Of a DNA stretch of 64,000 nt, positions 18,549-28,307 are shown piece by piece. The position numbers were made by a program, and so were the translations under genes. The number at the start of each line of letters is the position of its first letter. The stretch's first letter is position 1. The DNA comes from Polynucleobacter sp. MWH-Braz-FAM2G (GTDB taxonomy: Bacteria > Pseudomonadota > Gammaproteobacteria > Burkholderiales > Burkholderiaceae). A model generated the notes under the pieces. That model ran no database searches and was not told where the DNA came from. It saw nothing but the letters and a program-made list of their open reading frames with translations. The stretch spans positions 1,633,424 to 1,697,423 of the forward strand of contig NZ_CP061300.1 in the NCBI RefSeq assembly GCF_018687635.1, read 5' to 3'.

Positions 18549-19760
18549 TTACATTGAAGGGCCACTAGGCGCAGAACCTTCACTCCGTCTGGGTGAGGAT
18601 GCCTCCCAGTGATTACAGCCTGGACATTGCCAATAGAATCTTCTCGCCCTAAAGCCACAGTTGCCACAAGTGTAGCGTGCCAAGCTGGTAGTACGCTGGC
18701 GTAATAGACTCAAAATAGATTGCAATTCAATAAGTCTCTCTGGATTAGCGCTACCTTCCTCTAAAGCTAAACGGGTTTCCGCTAACTTAGATAAAGCACT
18801 CAAACTTGGAGAATGCTGCATTACCTCTGCCAACATGGTATTTGCTGCCTGAGGTCCCCGAATTTTCATCATTTGTTTGTGAACAATATCCAAGAGCTCA
18901 CCTGACGCTTGGGTCTTGAGTAATTCACAAAGACGATCAAGTCCTTCACTTTCTTTACCCAAGGCAGAATGAGCTACCATCCACCGATCCGCCAATAAAT
19001 GCATATAGGCAGGGTGCGAGGCAGCAACCAAACTCCAAGCCTCTATTGCCTGGGTTGGGCGCTCTAAAGCCATTAAATAATCACCTTGCAAAATCAATGC
19101 GCGAGCGTGATTAGGTACTGCTTGCAATGCTCTCGCAATTGATTGTTCCGCATCATCAAGATCTTTACGACGTAATGCGTCTTGTCCTATTTCGCAATGG
19201 AATTGAGCAATTTCCGTGTGATGGGATTTACCTTGCAAACCCTCAAGCTCAGTAGCGGCAATGATGGCTTTTTTCCAATCGCGCTCTACTTGATACATCT
19301 CTAAAAGACTCTCTTTTGCAGGCACGGCATACTTACCATCGCCCACACGATTGAGCGATGCTTCAGCACGATCAAGCAAGCCCGCACGCAAGAAATCACG
19401 CCCTAATTCATAAGCAGCATGATCACGATCTCGTGGCTTTAAATCATCTCTATTTGCGAGGTGCTGGTGAACTTTAATAGCACGCTCAGTCTCACCGCGA
19501 CGACGGAATAAATTACCTAGTGAAAAATGTAATTCGATCGTTTCTGGATCCAATTGGGCAATTTTCACCAGAGTTTCAATTGCTTGATCAGGCTGCTCAT
19601 TCAATAAGAGACTTAACCCTTTAAAAGTTGAGCGTTGCTGACGCATACGCTCTCTCTCATCCATGCGATTTTCAAGACGTAAATCCCAGCGCGATGCCAT
19701 CCACCCAATACCAAACATGACTGGCAGAAGCAATAACCAAGACGTGGCTATCTGAATCAT
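18549..19760 (-). CDS. lapB: Lipopolysaccharide assembly protein B (TPR plus rubredoxin-type zinc motif)
   Basis: LapB (YciM) is an inner-membrane protein that helps FtsH degrade LpxC and so tunes LPS synthesis. The 403 residues start with a membrane helix ([18 protein letters not shown]), continue with TPR-like repeats (for example [35 protein letters not shown]) and end with a rubredoxin-like metal site, [18 protein letters not shown], near residue 363. This makes the assignment firm. The usual partner gene lapA is not present upstream; only 60 bases with a terminator separate lapB from ihfB. Confidence 0.93.
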   Translation of the reverse strand: MIQIATSWLLLLPVMFGIGWMASRWDLRLENRMDERERMRQQRSTFKGLSLLLNEQPDQAIETLVKIAQLDPETIELHFSLGNLFRRRGETERAIKVHQHLANRDDLKPRDRDHAAYELGRDFLRAGLLDRAEASLNRVGDGKYAVPAKESLLEMYQVERDWKKAIIAATELEGLQGKSHHTEIAQFHCEIGQDALRRKDLDDAEQSIARALQAVPNHARALILQGDYLMALERPTQAIEAWSLVAASHPAYMHLLADRWMVAHSALGKESEGLDRLCELLKTQASGELLDIVHKQMMKIRGPQAANTMLAEVMQHSPSLSALSKLAETRLALEEGSANPERLIELQSILSLLRQRTTSLARYTCGNCGFRARRFYWQCPGCNHWEASSPRRSEGSAPSGPSM

Positions 19761-19777
19761 AGCGTGCTGAACTTAAA

Positions 19778-19801
19778 TAAAAAAATGGCCCGTATGGACC
19801 A
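19778..19801 (-). terminator. Rho-independent terminator between ihfB and lapB
   Basis: On the minus strand TGGTCC (19801-19796), loop ATAC, GGGCCA (19791-19786) with one G-T pair, followed by a run of seven T and then ATTTAAG. It sits after ihfB and just before lapB. Confidence 0.75.
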
Positions 19802-19820
19802 CTGAGGTTGAGCCTGAAAC

Positions 19821-20165
19821 TTAGGCACCAGAACCCTCTTTAGGGCCCGCCTGCTTCAAAGGCTTGTAATCTACTCGCTCACGCAACTCTTTGCCAGGCT
19901 TAAAGTGGGGAACGCGTTTTTCTGGAATCAAAACTTTCTCACCAGACTTTGGGTTGCGACCTGTACGCGCAGGACGATGATGAAGCACAAAACTTCCTAC
20001 ACCGCGTAATTCGATCCGCTTACCCTCTGCCAAGGCATGAGTCATAGTATCCAGCAAAGTTTTAACCGCTAACTCCACATCCCTAGGTAAAAGCTGCGGA
20101 AATTGTTCCGCGAGGCTCTCCACAAGTTCGGAGCGGGTAATAGCTTGTTGCTCTTGATCTGTCAT
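19821..20165 (-). CDS. ihfB: Integration host factor, beta subunit
   Basis: A DNA-bending protein of the HU/IHF family. The 114-residue product carries [17 protein letters not shown] at its start, [28 protein letters not shown] in the centre with the intercalating proline arm, and [12 protein letters not shown] near the end. It has about ten extra N-terminal and 14 extra C-terminal residues compared with the E. coli protein. It lies directly after rpsA, as in many proteobacteria, but the strong rpsA terminator stands between them. Confidence 0.95.
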   Translation of the reverse strand: MTDQEQQAITRSELVESLAEQFPQLLPRDVELAVKTLLDTMTHALAEGKRIELRGVGSFVLHHRPARTGRNPKSGEKVLIPEKRVPHFKPGKELRERVDYKPLKQAGPKEGSGA

Positions 20166-20174
20166 GATCTATCA

Positions 20175-20211
20175 ATAAAAAATCGCCACCCTCCCAACGG
20201 AGAGCGGCGAT
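20175..20211 (-). terminator. Rho-independent terminator of rpsA
   Basis: On the minus strand a 13-bp stem (20211-20199 with 20194-20182, two wobble pairs) closes a GTTG loop and is followed by TTTTTATT. It begins seven bases after the rpsA stop and lies 17 bases before the ihfB start. Confidence 0.88.
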
Positions 20212-20217
20212 ATTGAT

Positions 20218-21891
20218 TTAGCCTTGATTATCCAATTTTGCTTTTAACAAAGCGCCCAAATTGGTTGTGCCAGATTGCGCATCACCTTGGAGCTTGCTCA
20301 TTGCATCTTGTTGATCAGAGCTGTCTTTTGCTTTGATTGAAAGATTGATAACGCGTGACTTGCGATCAATATTAATGATCATTGCAGTAACGCTATCGCC
20401 TTCTTTCAATACATTGCGTGCATCTTCAACGCGATCAGTTGAGATCTCAGAAGCGCGCAAGTAAGCTTCAACTTCATCAGCCAAATGGATCGTTGCACCC
20501 TTAGCATCAACCGCCTTAACAGTACCAGTTACTAAAGCACCTTTGTCATTAACGGATGTGTAGTTATTGAATGGATCGCCAGACAATTGTTTGATACCGA
20601 GAGAGATACGCTCTTTCTCAACATCAATTGCCAAGACAGTAGCTTCAACTTCATCACCTTTTTTGTACTTCTTAACAGCTTCTTCACCAGGCTCATTCCA
20701 AGAAAGGTCAGAGAGGTGAACTAAACCGTCGATACCGCCAGGCAAACCAATGAATACGCCGAAGTCAGTAATAGACTTGATCGCACCAGACAACTTGTCG
20801 CCTTTTTGCTGTGAACGTGCAAACTCTTCCCATGGATTTGCTTTGCACTGCTTGATGCCCAAGCTAATACGACGCTTGTCTTCATCAATATCGAGAACCA
20901 TTACTTCAACTTCGGTGCCCAATGCAGTTGCTTTACTTGGAGCAACGTTCTTGTTAGTCCAGTCCATTTCAGAAACGTGTACCAAACCTTCAATACCAGA
21001 TTCAATTTCAACGAATGCGCCGTAATCAGTCAAGTTAGTTACCTTGCCGAATAAACGGGTGTTCGGTGGGTAACGACGTGCAATACCAACCCATGGATCA
21101 TCGCCAAGTTGTTTCACGCCGAGTGAAACACGATTCTTCTCTTGGTCGAACTTCAAAATCTTAGCTGTAACTTCTTGACCAACAGTCAACATCTCGCTTG
21201 GGTGACGCACACGACGCCATGCCAAATCGGTAATGTGCAAGAGGCCATCGATACCACCGAGGTCAACGAACGCACCGTAGTCGGTGATGTTCTTAACAAG
21301 ACCAGTAACCACTGCGCCTTCTTTAAGGTTAGACATCAACTTAGCACGCTCTTCGCCTTGGCTAGCTTCTACAACAGCACGACGTGACAACACTACGTTG
21401 TTACGTTTACGGTCTAGCTTAATAACCTTAAACTCCATCGTCTTACCTTCGTAAGGGCTGGTGTCTTTGATTGGGCGTGTATCAACGAGTGATCCAGGCA
21501 AGAATGCACGGATACCGTTAACCATTACTGTCAAGCCGCCTTTAACCTTACCAGTAACAGTGCCGGTAACGATCTCAGCTTGCTCAAGCGCTTTTTCCAA
21601 GTTCATCCATGAAGCCAAGCGTTTTGCTTTGTCACGGGAGAGGATGGTGTCGCCATAGCCGTTCTCAAGAGCGTCAATAGCAACAGAAACGAAATCGCCA
21701 GGAGCTACTTCAATCTCGCCAGCGTCGTTATGGAATTCTTCAACAGGAATAAACGCTTCAGACTTTAAGCCAGCGTTAACAACGACGAAGTTATGGTCGA
21801 TGCGAAGAACTTCAGCCGAAATAACTTGGCCGGTCTTCATATTCGATCGGGTTAATGATTCTTCAAATAATTCTGCAAATGATTCAGACAT
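20218..21891 (-). CDS. rpsA: 30S ribosomal protein S1
   Basis: S1 brings mRNA to the 30S subunit. The 557-residue protein has six S1 RNA-binding repeats; those around residues 195-265, 280-350 and 365-440 show the typical [41 protein letters not shown] and [21 protein letters not shown] patterns. The 135 bases upstream separate it from cmk and can form a short hairpin (GTCAG/CTGGC around GCCTT, near 21913-21927), which may be part of a leader as in enterobacterial rpsA; that is only an inference. Confidence 0.97.
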   Translation of the reverse strand: MSESFAELFEESLTRSNMKTGQVISAEVLRIDHNFVVVNAGLKSEAFIPVEEFHNDAGEIEVAPGDFVSVAIDALENGYGDTILSRDKAKRLASWMNLEKALEQAEIVTGTVTGKVKGGLTVMVNGIRAFLPGSLVDTRPIKDTSPYEGKTMEFKVIKLDRKRNNVVLSRRAVVEASQGEERAKLMSNLKEGAVVTGLVKNITDYGAFVDLGGIDGLLHITDLAWRRVRHPSEMLTVGQEVTAKILKFDQEKNRVSLGVKQLGDDPWVGIARRYPPNTRLFGKVTNLTDYGAFVEIESGIEGLVHVSEMDWTNKNVAPSKATALGTEVEVMVLDIDEDKRRISLGIKQCKANPWEEFARSQQKGDKLSGAIKSITDFGVFIGLPGGIDGLVHLSDLSWNEPGEEAVKKYKKGDEVEATVLAIDVEKERISLGIKQLSGDPFNNYTSVNDKGALVTGTVKAVDAKGATIHLADEVEAYLRASEISTDRVEDARNVLKEGDSVTAMIINIDRKSRVINLSIKAKDSSDQQDAMSKLQGDAQSGTTNLGALLKAKLDNQG

Positions 21892-22026
21892 GTGTATTCA
21901 CTTTTTGCCGCCAGAAGGCCTGACGGGTTAGGTTAAAAAAGCCTTAAAGAAACACGCTAATGAAATGATCGCGTTGTGGAGTTTCTTAAGACACCAAAAC
22001 TACTTCTTACTACCAACTACATAAAA

Positions 22027-22689
22027 CTAAGCAATTGAAGACTGATACCAATCTAAAACCGTCTTAACTGCTTGATCTATCGATAAATCTGATGTTTCAA
22101 GCACTTTTGCACCATCTGCAACCAACAAGGGCGCGGCGCCTCGACTACTGTCTCTAGCATCGCGCTCCTGTAAATCTTGCAGCAAGTCCTCAAGTTTAGC
22201 AGAAATTCCCTTAGCTATCAATTGCTTATAGCGACGTTCAGCCCTAGCGGCGGCAGTTGCAGTGAGAAAAACCTTCAAAATCGCATCTGGAAATATGACG
22301 CTAGCCATGTCCCTGCCATCCGCCACCAACCCAGGAGATTGACGAAAACTACGTTGCAGACCCACTAAAGCAGATCTCACCTCTGGATGGACGGCTATAG
22401 CAGAAGCTCTTAAACCGATGTTTTCTGTACGAATAGCATCAGTCACATCCATACCATTGAGGAAAATTTGATTATTTTTGAATGAAATCAATAACTTAGG
22501 AACTAAAAGGCCTAATTCTGGGCCATTTTTAACGTCGATTCCCGCTTTTTCACTGGCTAGAGCAACCAAACGATAGAGGGCGCCGCTGTCCAAATAATGA
22601 AAACCGAGCTTTTCCGCAACCAATGAGGCAACCGTGCCTTTACCAGAGGCGGTAGGCCCGTCAATTGCGATGACTGGTGGAATGCTCAT
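22027..22689 (-). CDS. cmk: Cytidylate kinase
   Basis: Phosphorylates CMP and dCMP. The 220-residue protein starts [19 protein letters not shown] with the P-loop, and continues with [14 protein letters not shown] near residue 31 and [15 protein letters not shown] near 120, as in Cmk. It lies between aroA (14 bases upstream in the transcript) and rpsA, the standard order. Confidence 0.96.
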   Translation of the reverse strand: MSIPPVIAIDGPTASGKGTVASLVAEKLGFHYLDSGALYRLVALASEKAGIDVKNGPELGLLVPKLLISFKNNQIFLNGMDVTDAIRTENIGLRASAIAVHPEVRSALVGLQRSFRQSPGLVADGRDMASVIFPDAILKVFLTATAAARAERRYKQLIAKGISAKLEDLLQDLQERDARDSSRGAAPLLVADGAKVLETSDLSIDQAVKTVLDWYQSSIA

Positions 22690-22703
22690 AAATAGGATTT
22701 GGT

Positions 22704-24032
22704 TTAGCTAACTACTTGCGCAAATTCTGCGAAATAGGTTGGGAATGTTTTTGCTACGCAATTTGGATCATTGATCTTGAGTGCATTCGGGCCAAATGCG
22801 GCGAGCGAGAAACACATCGCCATCCGATGGTCATCATAAGTATCAATACCTTCGCTTGGTGATTTCCAGTCAATTTGCGAAGCGGGAGCTTGAACCACGA
22901 TGTAATCCGCACCCTCTTCTACGATTGCACCAATCTTCTTTAATTCTTTTGCCATTGCTGCAATACGATCGGTTTCTTTTACGCGCCAGCTGGCAATATT
23001 ATTTAAACGTGTTGGCCCTTCTGCAAATAATGCAGCAACTGCAAGCGTCATGGCTGCATCTGGAATTTCTGTGCAATCAATCGTGATGCCATTAAGCTTG
23101 CCATTGAAATTTTTTACGCCAGACACCTCAATCCAATCTTCTCCAGCGGAAATCTTGGCGCCCATGAGTGCAAGTGCATCCGCAAATGCCACATCACCCT
23201 GAATGCTATCCTTGCCAACGCCCATAACCTTCACAGGGCCGCCACCGATAGCCCCGAGGGCTAAGAAGTATGAAGCTGAAGAAGCATCACCCTCTACCGA
23301 TAACTGACCTGGACTCTTGTATACAGCATCAGAAGTTTTTGCAGGAATGATGAACGATTGCACATCAGGGCAGTCAACGTGAACACCAAAACGCGCCATT
23401 AACTTCAAAGTGATATCAATATACGGGCGAGAAATAAGCTCGCCAATTACTTCAATGCGTACTGGGGTTGATGCAACTAAAGGCAAAGCCATGAGCAACG
23501 CCGTTAAGAATTGACTCGATACATCACCGCGCACCTTAACAACATCTTGAATCTGAATATCAGCTGCCAAGATCTTAATTGGGGGGTAACCTTCTTGTAA
23601 TTCGTAATCAATTTTTGCGCCCACTTGACGTAGACCATCAACCAAATCCCGAATTGGTCTTTCATGCATACGAGCAACACCTGATAAGCGGTAATTGCCG
23701 CCTTGCATAGCCAAGGCTGCAGTGAGGGGACGAATCGCAGTACCGGCATTACCCATAAATAGATCTGCATCCTGCACAGGGAACTTGCCACCACAACCCT
23801 CAACGATACAAACCTTGTCAGCTTTATCTGTGACAGATAAGCCTAGCTGACGCAATGCATTGCGCATCACTTGCGTGTCATCCGCATCCAGCAAGTTTGT
23901 GAGGGTGGTTGTGCCGGAAGATAGAGCAGCAAGTAATAGCGCACGATTAGAAATACTCTTCGAGCCTGGCAAGACTATCGAGCCTTGCGCTCGTTTAAAC
24001 GGTCCAACTTTGATATCAGGTAAACCGCTCAT
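22704..24032 (-). CDS. aroA: 3-phosphoshikimate 1-carboxyvinyltransferase (EPSP synthase)
   Basis: Joins shikimate-3-phosphate and PEP in the shikimate pathway. The 442 residues contain [20 protein letters not shown] near residue 21, [17 protein letters not shown] near 90, and late [20 protein letters not shown] near 350. The Gly of NAGTA is followed by Ala-Ile rather than Thr-Met, so the class cannot be told with certainty. Its start overlaps the tyrA stop by one base (TAATG). Confidence 0.96.
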   Translation of the reverse strand: MSGLPDIKVGPFKRAQGSIVLPGSKSISNRALLLAALSSGTTTLTNLLDADDTQVMRNALRQLGLSVTDKADKVCIVEGCGGKFPVQDADLFMGNAGTAIRPLTAALAMQGGNYRLSGVARMHERPIRDLVDGLRQVGAKIDYELQEGYPPIKILAADIQIQDVVKVRGDVSSQFLTALLMALPLVASTPVRIEVIGELISRPYIDITLKLMARFGVHVDCPDVQSFIIPAKTSDAVYKSPGQLSVEGDASSASYFLALGAIGGGPVKVMGVGKDSIQGDVAFADALALMGAKISAGEDWIEVSGVKNFNGKLNGITIDCTEIPDAAMTLAVAALFAEGPTRLNNIASWRVKETDRIAAMAKELKKIGAIVEEGADYIVVQAPASQIDWKSPSEGIDTYDDHRMAMCFSLAAFGPNALKINDPNCVAKTFPTYFAEFAQVVS

Positions 24033-24913
24033 TAAAGTACATCCAAGTCTTGACGCGCTTTGCTCGCCTTATTAAATAATTTTTCCAAGCCAGAGCCATC
24101 GTTTTCAGCGATGAGTTTGCGCATGTGATTGACGATCAAAAGATATTGATCCAACTCTTTCAAAATGGCAGCGCGATTACCCAAACAAATATCTCGCCAC
24201 ATTTCTGGGCTAGAGGCTGCAATACGAGTGAAGTCTTTAAAGCCAGCACCAACATGACTCAATTTTTGATCGGCATCTTCAGAATTCACCACGCTTGCCA
24301 TCAAGGCATAAGACAAGAGGTGTGGAAGATGAGAAACCGCTGCATAAATAGCGTCATGTTGTACAACGCCAATCTTTTTCACCTGAGAGCCAACGGATTC
24401 CCAAAAGCCAGTGATCAAAGCGGTATCTTCAGGAGAGTTTTCTTGCAGCGGACAAATGATAGTTTGCTTGCCCTGGAATAAATCTGCCTTAGCAGCGCTT
24501 GCGCCATGCTGAGCACCACCGGCAATCGGATGCGCTGGCACAAACTGACAAGCCTTCTTACCCAATACTTCCTTTGCAGCCAAAATCACATCGCCCTTCG
24601 TACTGCCGGCATCGGTAATCATGGTACGTGATTCAAGATGAGGCTCAATCACTTCAAAGGCGGATCGCATTTGTGCAACCGGCACACAAAGCACAATCAC
24701 ATCAGATTGCTTGGCGGCCTCAACCAAATCCACTACACCATCAATAGCGCCCATCTTTTGCGCTTGATCTAAATTTTCTTTACTGCGACCCACACCTAAT
24801 ACTTTGGTCACCACTCCCGCTTTTTTAAGCGCCAAACCTAAAGAAGCACCAATTAAACCAACGCCTACGATGGTGACAGTGCCAAAATTACTGGCGGGAT
24901 TAATAATGGTCAT
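24032..24913 (-). CDS. tyrA: Prephenate dehydrogenase
   Basis: Makes 4-hydroxyphenylpyruvate (or tyrosine from arogenate) in tyrosine synthesis. The 293-residue protein has the dinucleotide motif [19 protein letters not shown] near residue 15, the [10 protein letters not shown] segment near 96 and [16 protein letters not shown] near 118, with the catalytic His. There is no fused chorismate mutase; that activity is on PheA. It sits in the middle of the serC-pheA-hisC-tyrA-aroA run, 15 bases after hisC. Confidence 0.94.
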   Translation of the reverse strand: MTIINPASNFGTVTIVGVGLIGASLGLALKKAGVVTKVLGVGRSKENLDQAQKMGAIDGVVDLVEAAKQSDVIVLCVPVAQMRSAFEVIEPHLESRTMITDAGSTKGDVILAAKEVLGKKACQFVPAHPIAGGAQHGASAAKADLFQGKQTIICPLQENSPEDTALITGFWESVGSQVKKIGVVQHDAIYAAVSHLPHLLSYALMASVVNSEDADQKLSHVGAGFKDFTRIAASSPEMWRDICLGNRAAILKELDQYLLIVNHMRKLIAENDGSGLEKLFNKASKARQDLDVL

Positions 24914-24928
24914 CAGAATTCCGTTAAT

Positions 24929-26053
24929 TTATTGTTGTGCCAATATTGTTTTTAACGCGGCAATAAATGCCGCATTTTCTTCTGGCAAACCAATCGAAAT
25001 ACGCAACCATTGCGGCAAGCCATAATTGCCAACAGGACGAACAATAATGCCTCGCTTCAGTAGTTCCAAATTAATACGTACGCCCGCTTGATTATCTTCG
25101 CCAACCTTAACGAGCACAAAGTTACCAGCAGAGGGTAGGTACTTTAAACCCAACTCATCAAAAGCCTTTGTCAATTGCTCGTAGCCAGAGCGATTTAACT
25201 CATATCCCTTTTGCAAGAACTCTTTATCTTCAAATGCCGCAATTGCAGCTGCTTGGGCAAGACTATTTACATTAAATGGTTGGCGAATGCGGTTGAGCAA
25301 ATCTGTGAGATGGGGCTGAGCAATTCCATATCCAATACGCAAGCCAGCCAAGCCATATGCCTTGGAGAAACTGCGAGACAAAATCATGTTGGGGAAACGT
25401 TTCACCCAAGCAATCGCATCATAGCGTTGCTCTGGAGTCAGATACTCGTTATAAGCCTCATCCAATACCACAACAACATGGGGTGGCACTGCAATCAAAA
25501 AATCTTCAATCTCTTTAGCGGTTAAGTAGCTGCCAGTTGGATTATTTGGATTAGCCACAAATACCAATTTTGCTTTATCACCTGATGCTTTAATTGCCGC
25601 CAACATCGCTGGTAAATCATGCCCATAGCTATCTGTAGCAGCAACCTCAATCGCCTTAGCACCAACAGCTTGTGTAGCCAAGGGATAAACAGCAAAAGCA
25701 TGTTTTGAGAAGATCACTTCATCGCCAGCTTGCGCAACAGCGCGAGCAGCTAATTCAAGAATGTCGTTACTGCCATTGCCTAAAGTAATCCAGTCTGTTG
25801 GCACACCCAATCGATTAGCCAAAACATTCTTGAGCTCAAACCCATTCGAATCTGGATAACGCCCTAAATCACTCGCAGCCTTGAGCATGGCGTCCTGTGC
25901 AGACTTGGGCATCCCCAAAGGATTCTCATTGGAAGCCAGCTTCACAATCTTGTTTTCGTCCAGATCATATTCGCGCGCAACTTCGCTAATGGGTCGCCCA
26001 CCAACATAGGGGGCAATCGCATGAATATGTTTTAAGCCAATCTTTGATGTCAT
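24929..26053 (-). CDS. hisC: Histidinol-phosphate aminotransferase
   Basis: A PLP class-I/II aminotransferase of 374 residues. Visible are KLASNENPLGMPKSA near residue 37, LGNGSNDILELAARA near 95, VFVANPNNPTGSYL near 165, LDEAYNEYL near 197 and the PLP lysine in SRSFSKAYGLAGLRIGYG near 231. Placed between pheA and tyrA, it may serve phenylalanine and tyrosine as well as histidine, as is known for HisC-type enzymes in other bacteria. Confidence 0.93.
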   Translation of the reverse strand: MTSKIGLKHIHAIAPYVGGRPISEVAREYDLDENKIVKLASNENPLGMPKSAQDAMLKAASDLGRYPDSNGFELKNVLANRLGVPTDWITLGNGSNDILELAARAVAQAGDEVIFSKHAFAVYPLATQAVGAKAIEVAATDSYGHDLPAMLAAIKASGDKAKLVFVANPNNPTGSYLTAKEIEDFLIAVPPHVVVVLDEAYNEYLTPEQRYDAIAWVKRFPNMILSRSFSKAYGLAGLRIGYGIAQPHLTDLLNRIRQPFNVNSLAQAAAIAAFEDKEFLQKGYELNRSGYEQLTKAFDELGLKYLPSAGNFVLVKVGEDNQAGVRINLELLKRGIIVRPVGNYGLPQWLRISIGLPEENAAFIAALKTILAQQ

Positions 26054-26104
26054 TCGAACTTTTACTAAATATATTTTTATTGATCTTTTAAGTCTTTTAC
26101 CAAC

Positions 26105-27184
26105 TTAAGCCGAGTGCGGATAAGAGCCTAAATTTTTATAGAAAGCAGCCACCTCTTTTAACTCCTCAAGCGCTTTCACTACCTTGGCATCATCAGCATG
26201 GCCAGCGATATCAATATAAAAGTGATACTCCCAAGTACCTTTGCGAGCTGGTCGGGATTCAAAGCGATTCATGGACACGCCATGTTTAGCTAAAGGTGCA
26301 AGCAAACGATGAACAGCACCAGGCTGGTTATCTACTGAAAGCACTAAAGAAGTTTGATCTTTTCCAGTTGGTTGACAGGCATAGTTACCGACCACAACAA
26401 AGCGGGTTCGATTATGTGCATCATCCTGAATCTGCGCAGCAACTGCTTGCAAGCCATAGGCCTCCTGCGCAGGATCGCCAGCGATTGCAGCCAAAGTAGG
26501 ATCACCAGCCGCTAGACGTGCTGCCTCGGCATTGCTACTGACTGCTTGGCGCTTTAATTGCGGTGCATGCACACTTAACCATTGCTGACATTGGGCCAAT
26601 GCTTGAGCATGAGCGCAAACGGTTGTAACGCCATCTAAATTGCCGCTCTTAGTCAATAAGTGATGCCGTATCGGTAAAACCACTTCGCCGCTAATGCGCA
26701 TGGGAGAATCTAATAGCAAATCTAATGTGCGTGAAATAGCACCTTCACTAGAGTTCTCAACTGGAACGACACCAAATTGTGCTGCGCCCTTCTCTACCGC
26801 TTTAAATACTTCATCCAAACTAGCGCACGGTAAGCCAGCAATTGAATGACCAAAATAGGTTTGCGCAGCTTGTTCTGAGAAAGTTCCAACAGGTCCAAGA
26901 TAAGCAATCGTTTGTCTCGCCTCTAGGGCTCTGCAAGCTGACATCACTTCACGCCAAATTGCCGCGATTCCATCAGGCAACAATGGGCCTTGATTGATTT
27001 CTTGAAGGCGCGCCACTACTTGGCGCTCGCGCTCAGGACGAAAAACTGGTGAAGAAAAACCACCCTTAACGTGACCAACTTCTTGTGCAGCTTTTGCGCG
27101 TTGAGTTAACAAATCTAAAATTTGCGCATCAAGTGCGTCAATTTTTTCCCGTAAGGGAGCTAAGCGCTGTTCTTCAGTACTCAT
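26105..27184 (-). CDS. pheA: Bifunctional chorismate mutase / prephenate dehydratase
   Basis: Converts chorismate to phenylpyruvate. In 359 residues, the AroQ-type mutase domain covers about 1-90 (PLREKIDALDAQILDLLTQRAK), the dehydratase about 93-270 with the NRTRFVVVG active-site motif, and the ACT regulatory domain the rest, with the phenylalanine-binding ESRPARKGTWEYHFYIDI. No leader peptide for attenuation is visible upstream, since its start overlaps the serC stop by one base. Confidence 0.96.
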   Translation of the reverse strand: MSTEEQRLAPLREKIDALDAQILDLLTQRAKAAQEVGHVKGGFSSPVFRPERERQVVARLQEINQGPLLPDGIAAIWREVMSACRALEARQTIAYLGPVGTFSEQAAQTYFGHSIAGLPCASLDEVFKAVEKGAAQFGVVPVENSSEGAISRTLDLLLDSPMRISGEVVLPIRHHLLTKSGNLDGVTTVCAHAQALAQCQQWLSVHAPQLKRQAVSSNAEAARLAAGDPTLAAIAGDPAQEAYGLQAVAAQIQDDAHNRTRFVVVGNYACQPTGKDQTSLVLSVDNQPGAVHRLLAPLAKHGVSMNRFESRPARKGTWEYHFYIDIAGHADDAKVVKALEELKEVAAFYKNLGSYPHSA

Positions 27185-28281
27185 TAAGCCCGCCTTTCAA
27201 AGTCGCGCATAAATTCAACTAAGGCTTTTACGCCTTCAATAGGCATTGCGTTATAGATGCTGGCTCGCATTCCACCAGCAGCCTTATGGCCGCGCAGGGC
27301 AACTAAACCTGCTGCACTGGATTGCGCCAAAAACTCAGCATTCAGATTCTCATCTTTTAAGAAAAAAGTCACATTCATGCGCGAACGATATTCCTTGGCA
27401 ACACGATTCTCATACAAACTACTTTGATCCAAAAAGTTGTAGAGCAAATCGGCTTTTTCTTGGTTGCGCTTTTGAATAGCTTTGACACCACCCTGCTTGA
27501 GCAACCACTTGAATCCCAGACCCGCCATATAGATTGAGAAAGTGGGAGGCGTATTAATCATGGACTGAGTACCCGCTTGCACAGACCAATCCCAGATCGT
27601 TGGAGTAATACTCATGCTATGGCCAATAAGGTCCTTTCGCACAATCACGATCGTCACGCCTGATGGACCAATATTCTTCTGCGCACCGCCAAACCACACA
27701 GCACACTTAGTGACATCCATCTCTTTCGAAAGAATATTGCTAGAAATATCAGCAACTAATGGAATGTTGCCTACATCTGGCACATCTGGAAATTCAACAC
27801 CACCAATTGTTTCATTCGCACAGTAATGTACGTAAGCAGCATCACTTGATAACTTCCAAGTAGATCTAGCGGGAATCGTATTAAATTTTTCAGCAGCAGA
27901 AGAGGCGGCTAAATTTGCAGTACCGTACTTCTGCGCCTCCTTAAAAGATTTTTCTGACCAAATTCCTGTAACAACAAAATCCGCCTTGGGGCCATTCTGA
28001 GCCAAGGGCATGAGATTCATTGGAATAGCCGCATTCTGACCTAGACCACCGCCTTGCAATAGCAAGATTTCATAAGAGTCAGGAATATTCATCAGTGTAC
28101 GTAGGTCTTGAATAACCTCTTCATACACCTCCATGAACTCTTTGCTGCGATGACTAATTTCCATCACACTAGTTCCGAGACCACGCCAATTCAACATCTC
28201 ATCGGCAGCTTGCTTCAATACCTCTTCAGGCAAAGTAGCGGGTCCCGCAGCGAAATTAAAAATGCGGCGGTCAAAGGTCAT
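27184..28281 (-). CDS. serC: Phosphoserine aminotransferase
   Basis: A PLP enzyme of serine and pyridoxal synthesis. The 365 residues begin FNFAAGPATLPEEVLKQA; the PLP lysine is in WFGGAQKNIGPSGVTIVIVR near residue 198 and the substrate loop is HRSKEF near 44. It lies 26 bases after gyrA and one base overlaps pheA, so it is probably co-expressed with both. Confidence 0.96.
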   Translation of the reverse strand: MTFDRRIFNFAAGPATLPEEVLKQAADEMLNWRGLGTSVMEISHRSKEFMEVYEEVIQDLRTLMNIPDSYEILLLQGGGLGQNAAIPMNLMPLAQNGPKADFVVTGIWSEKSFKEAQKYGTANLAASSAAEKFNTIPARSTWKLSSDAAYVHYCANETIGGVEFPDVPDVGNIPLVADISSNILSKEMDVTKCAVWFGGAQKNIGPSGVTIVIVRKDLIGHSMSITPTIWDWSVQAGTQSMINTPPTFSIYMAGLGFKWLLKQGGVKAIQKRNQEKADLLYNFLDQSSLYENRVAKEYRSRMNVTFFLKDENLNAEFLAQSSAAGLVALRGHKAAGGMRASIYNAMPIEGVKALVEFMRDFERRA

Positions 28282-28307
28282 AAAGTGCTCTAGTGAATAG
28301 GTGACGC

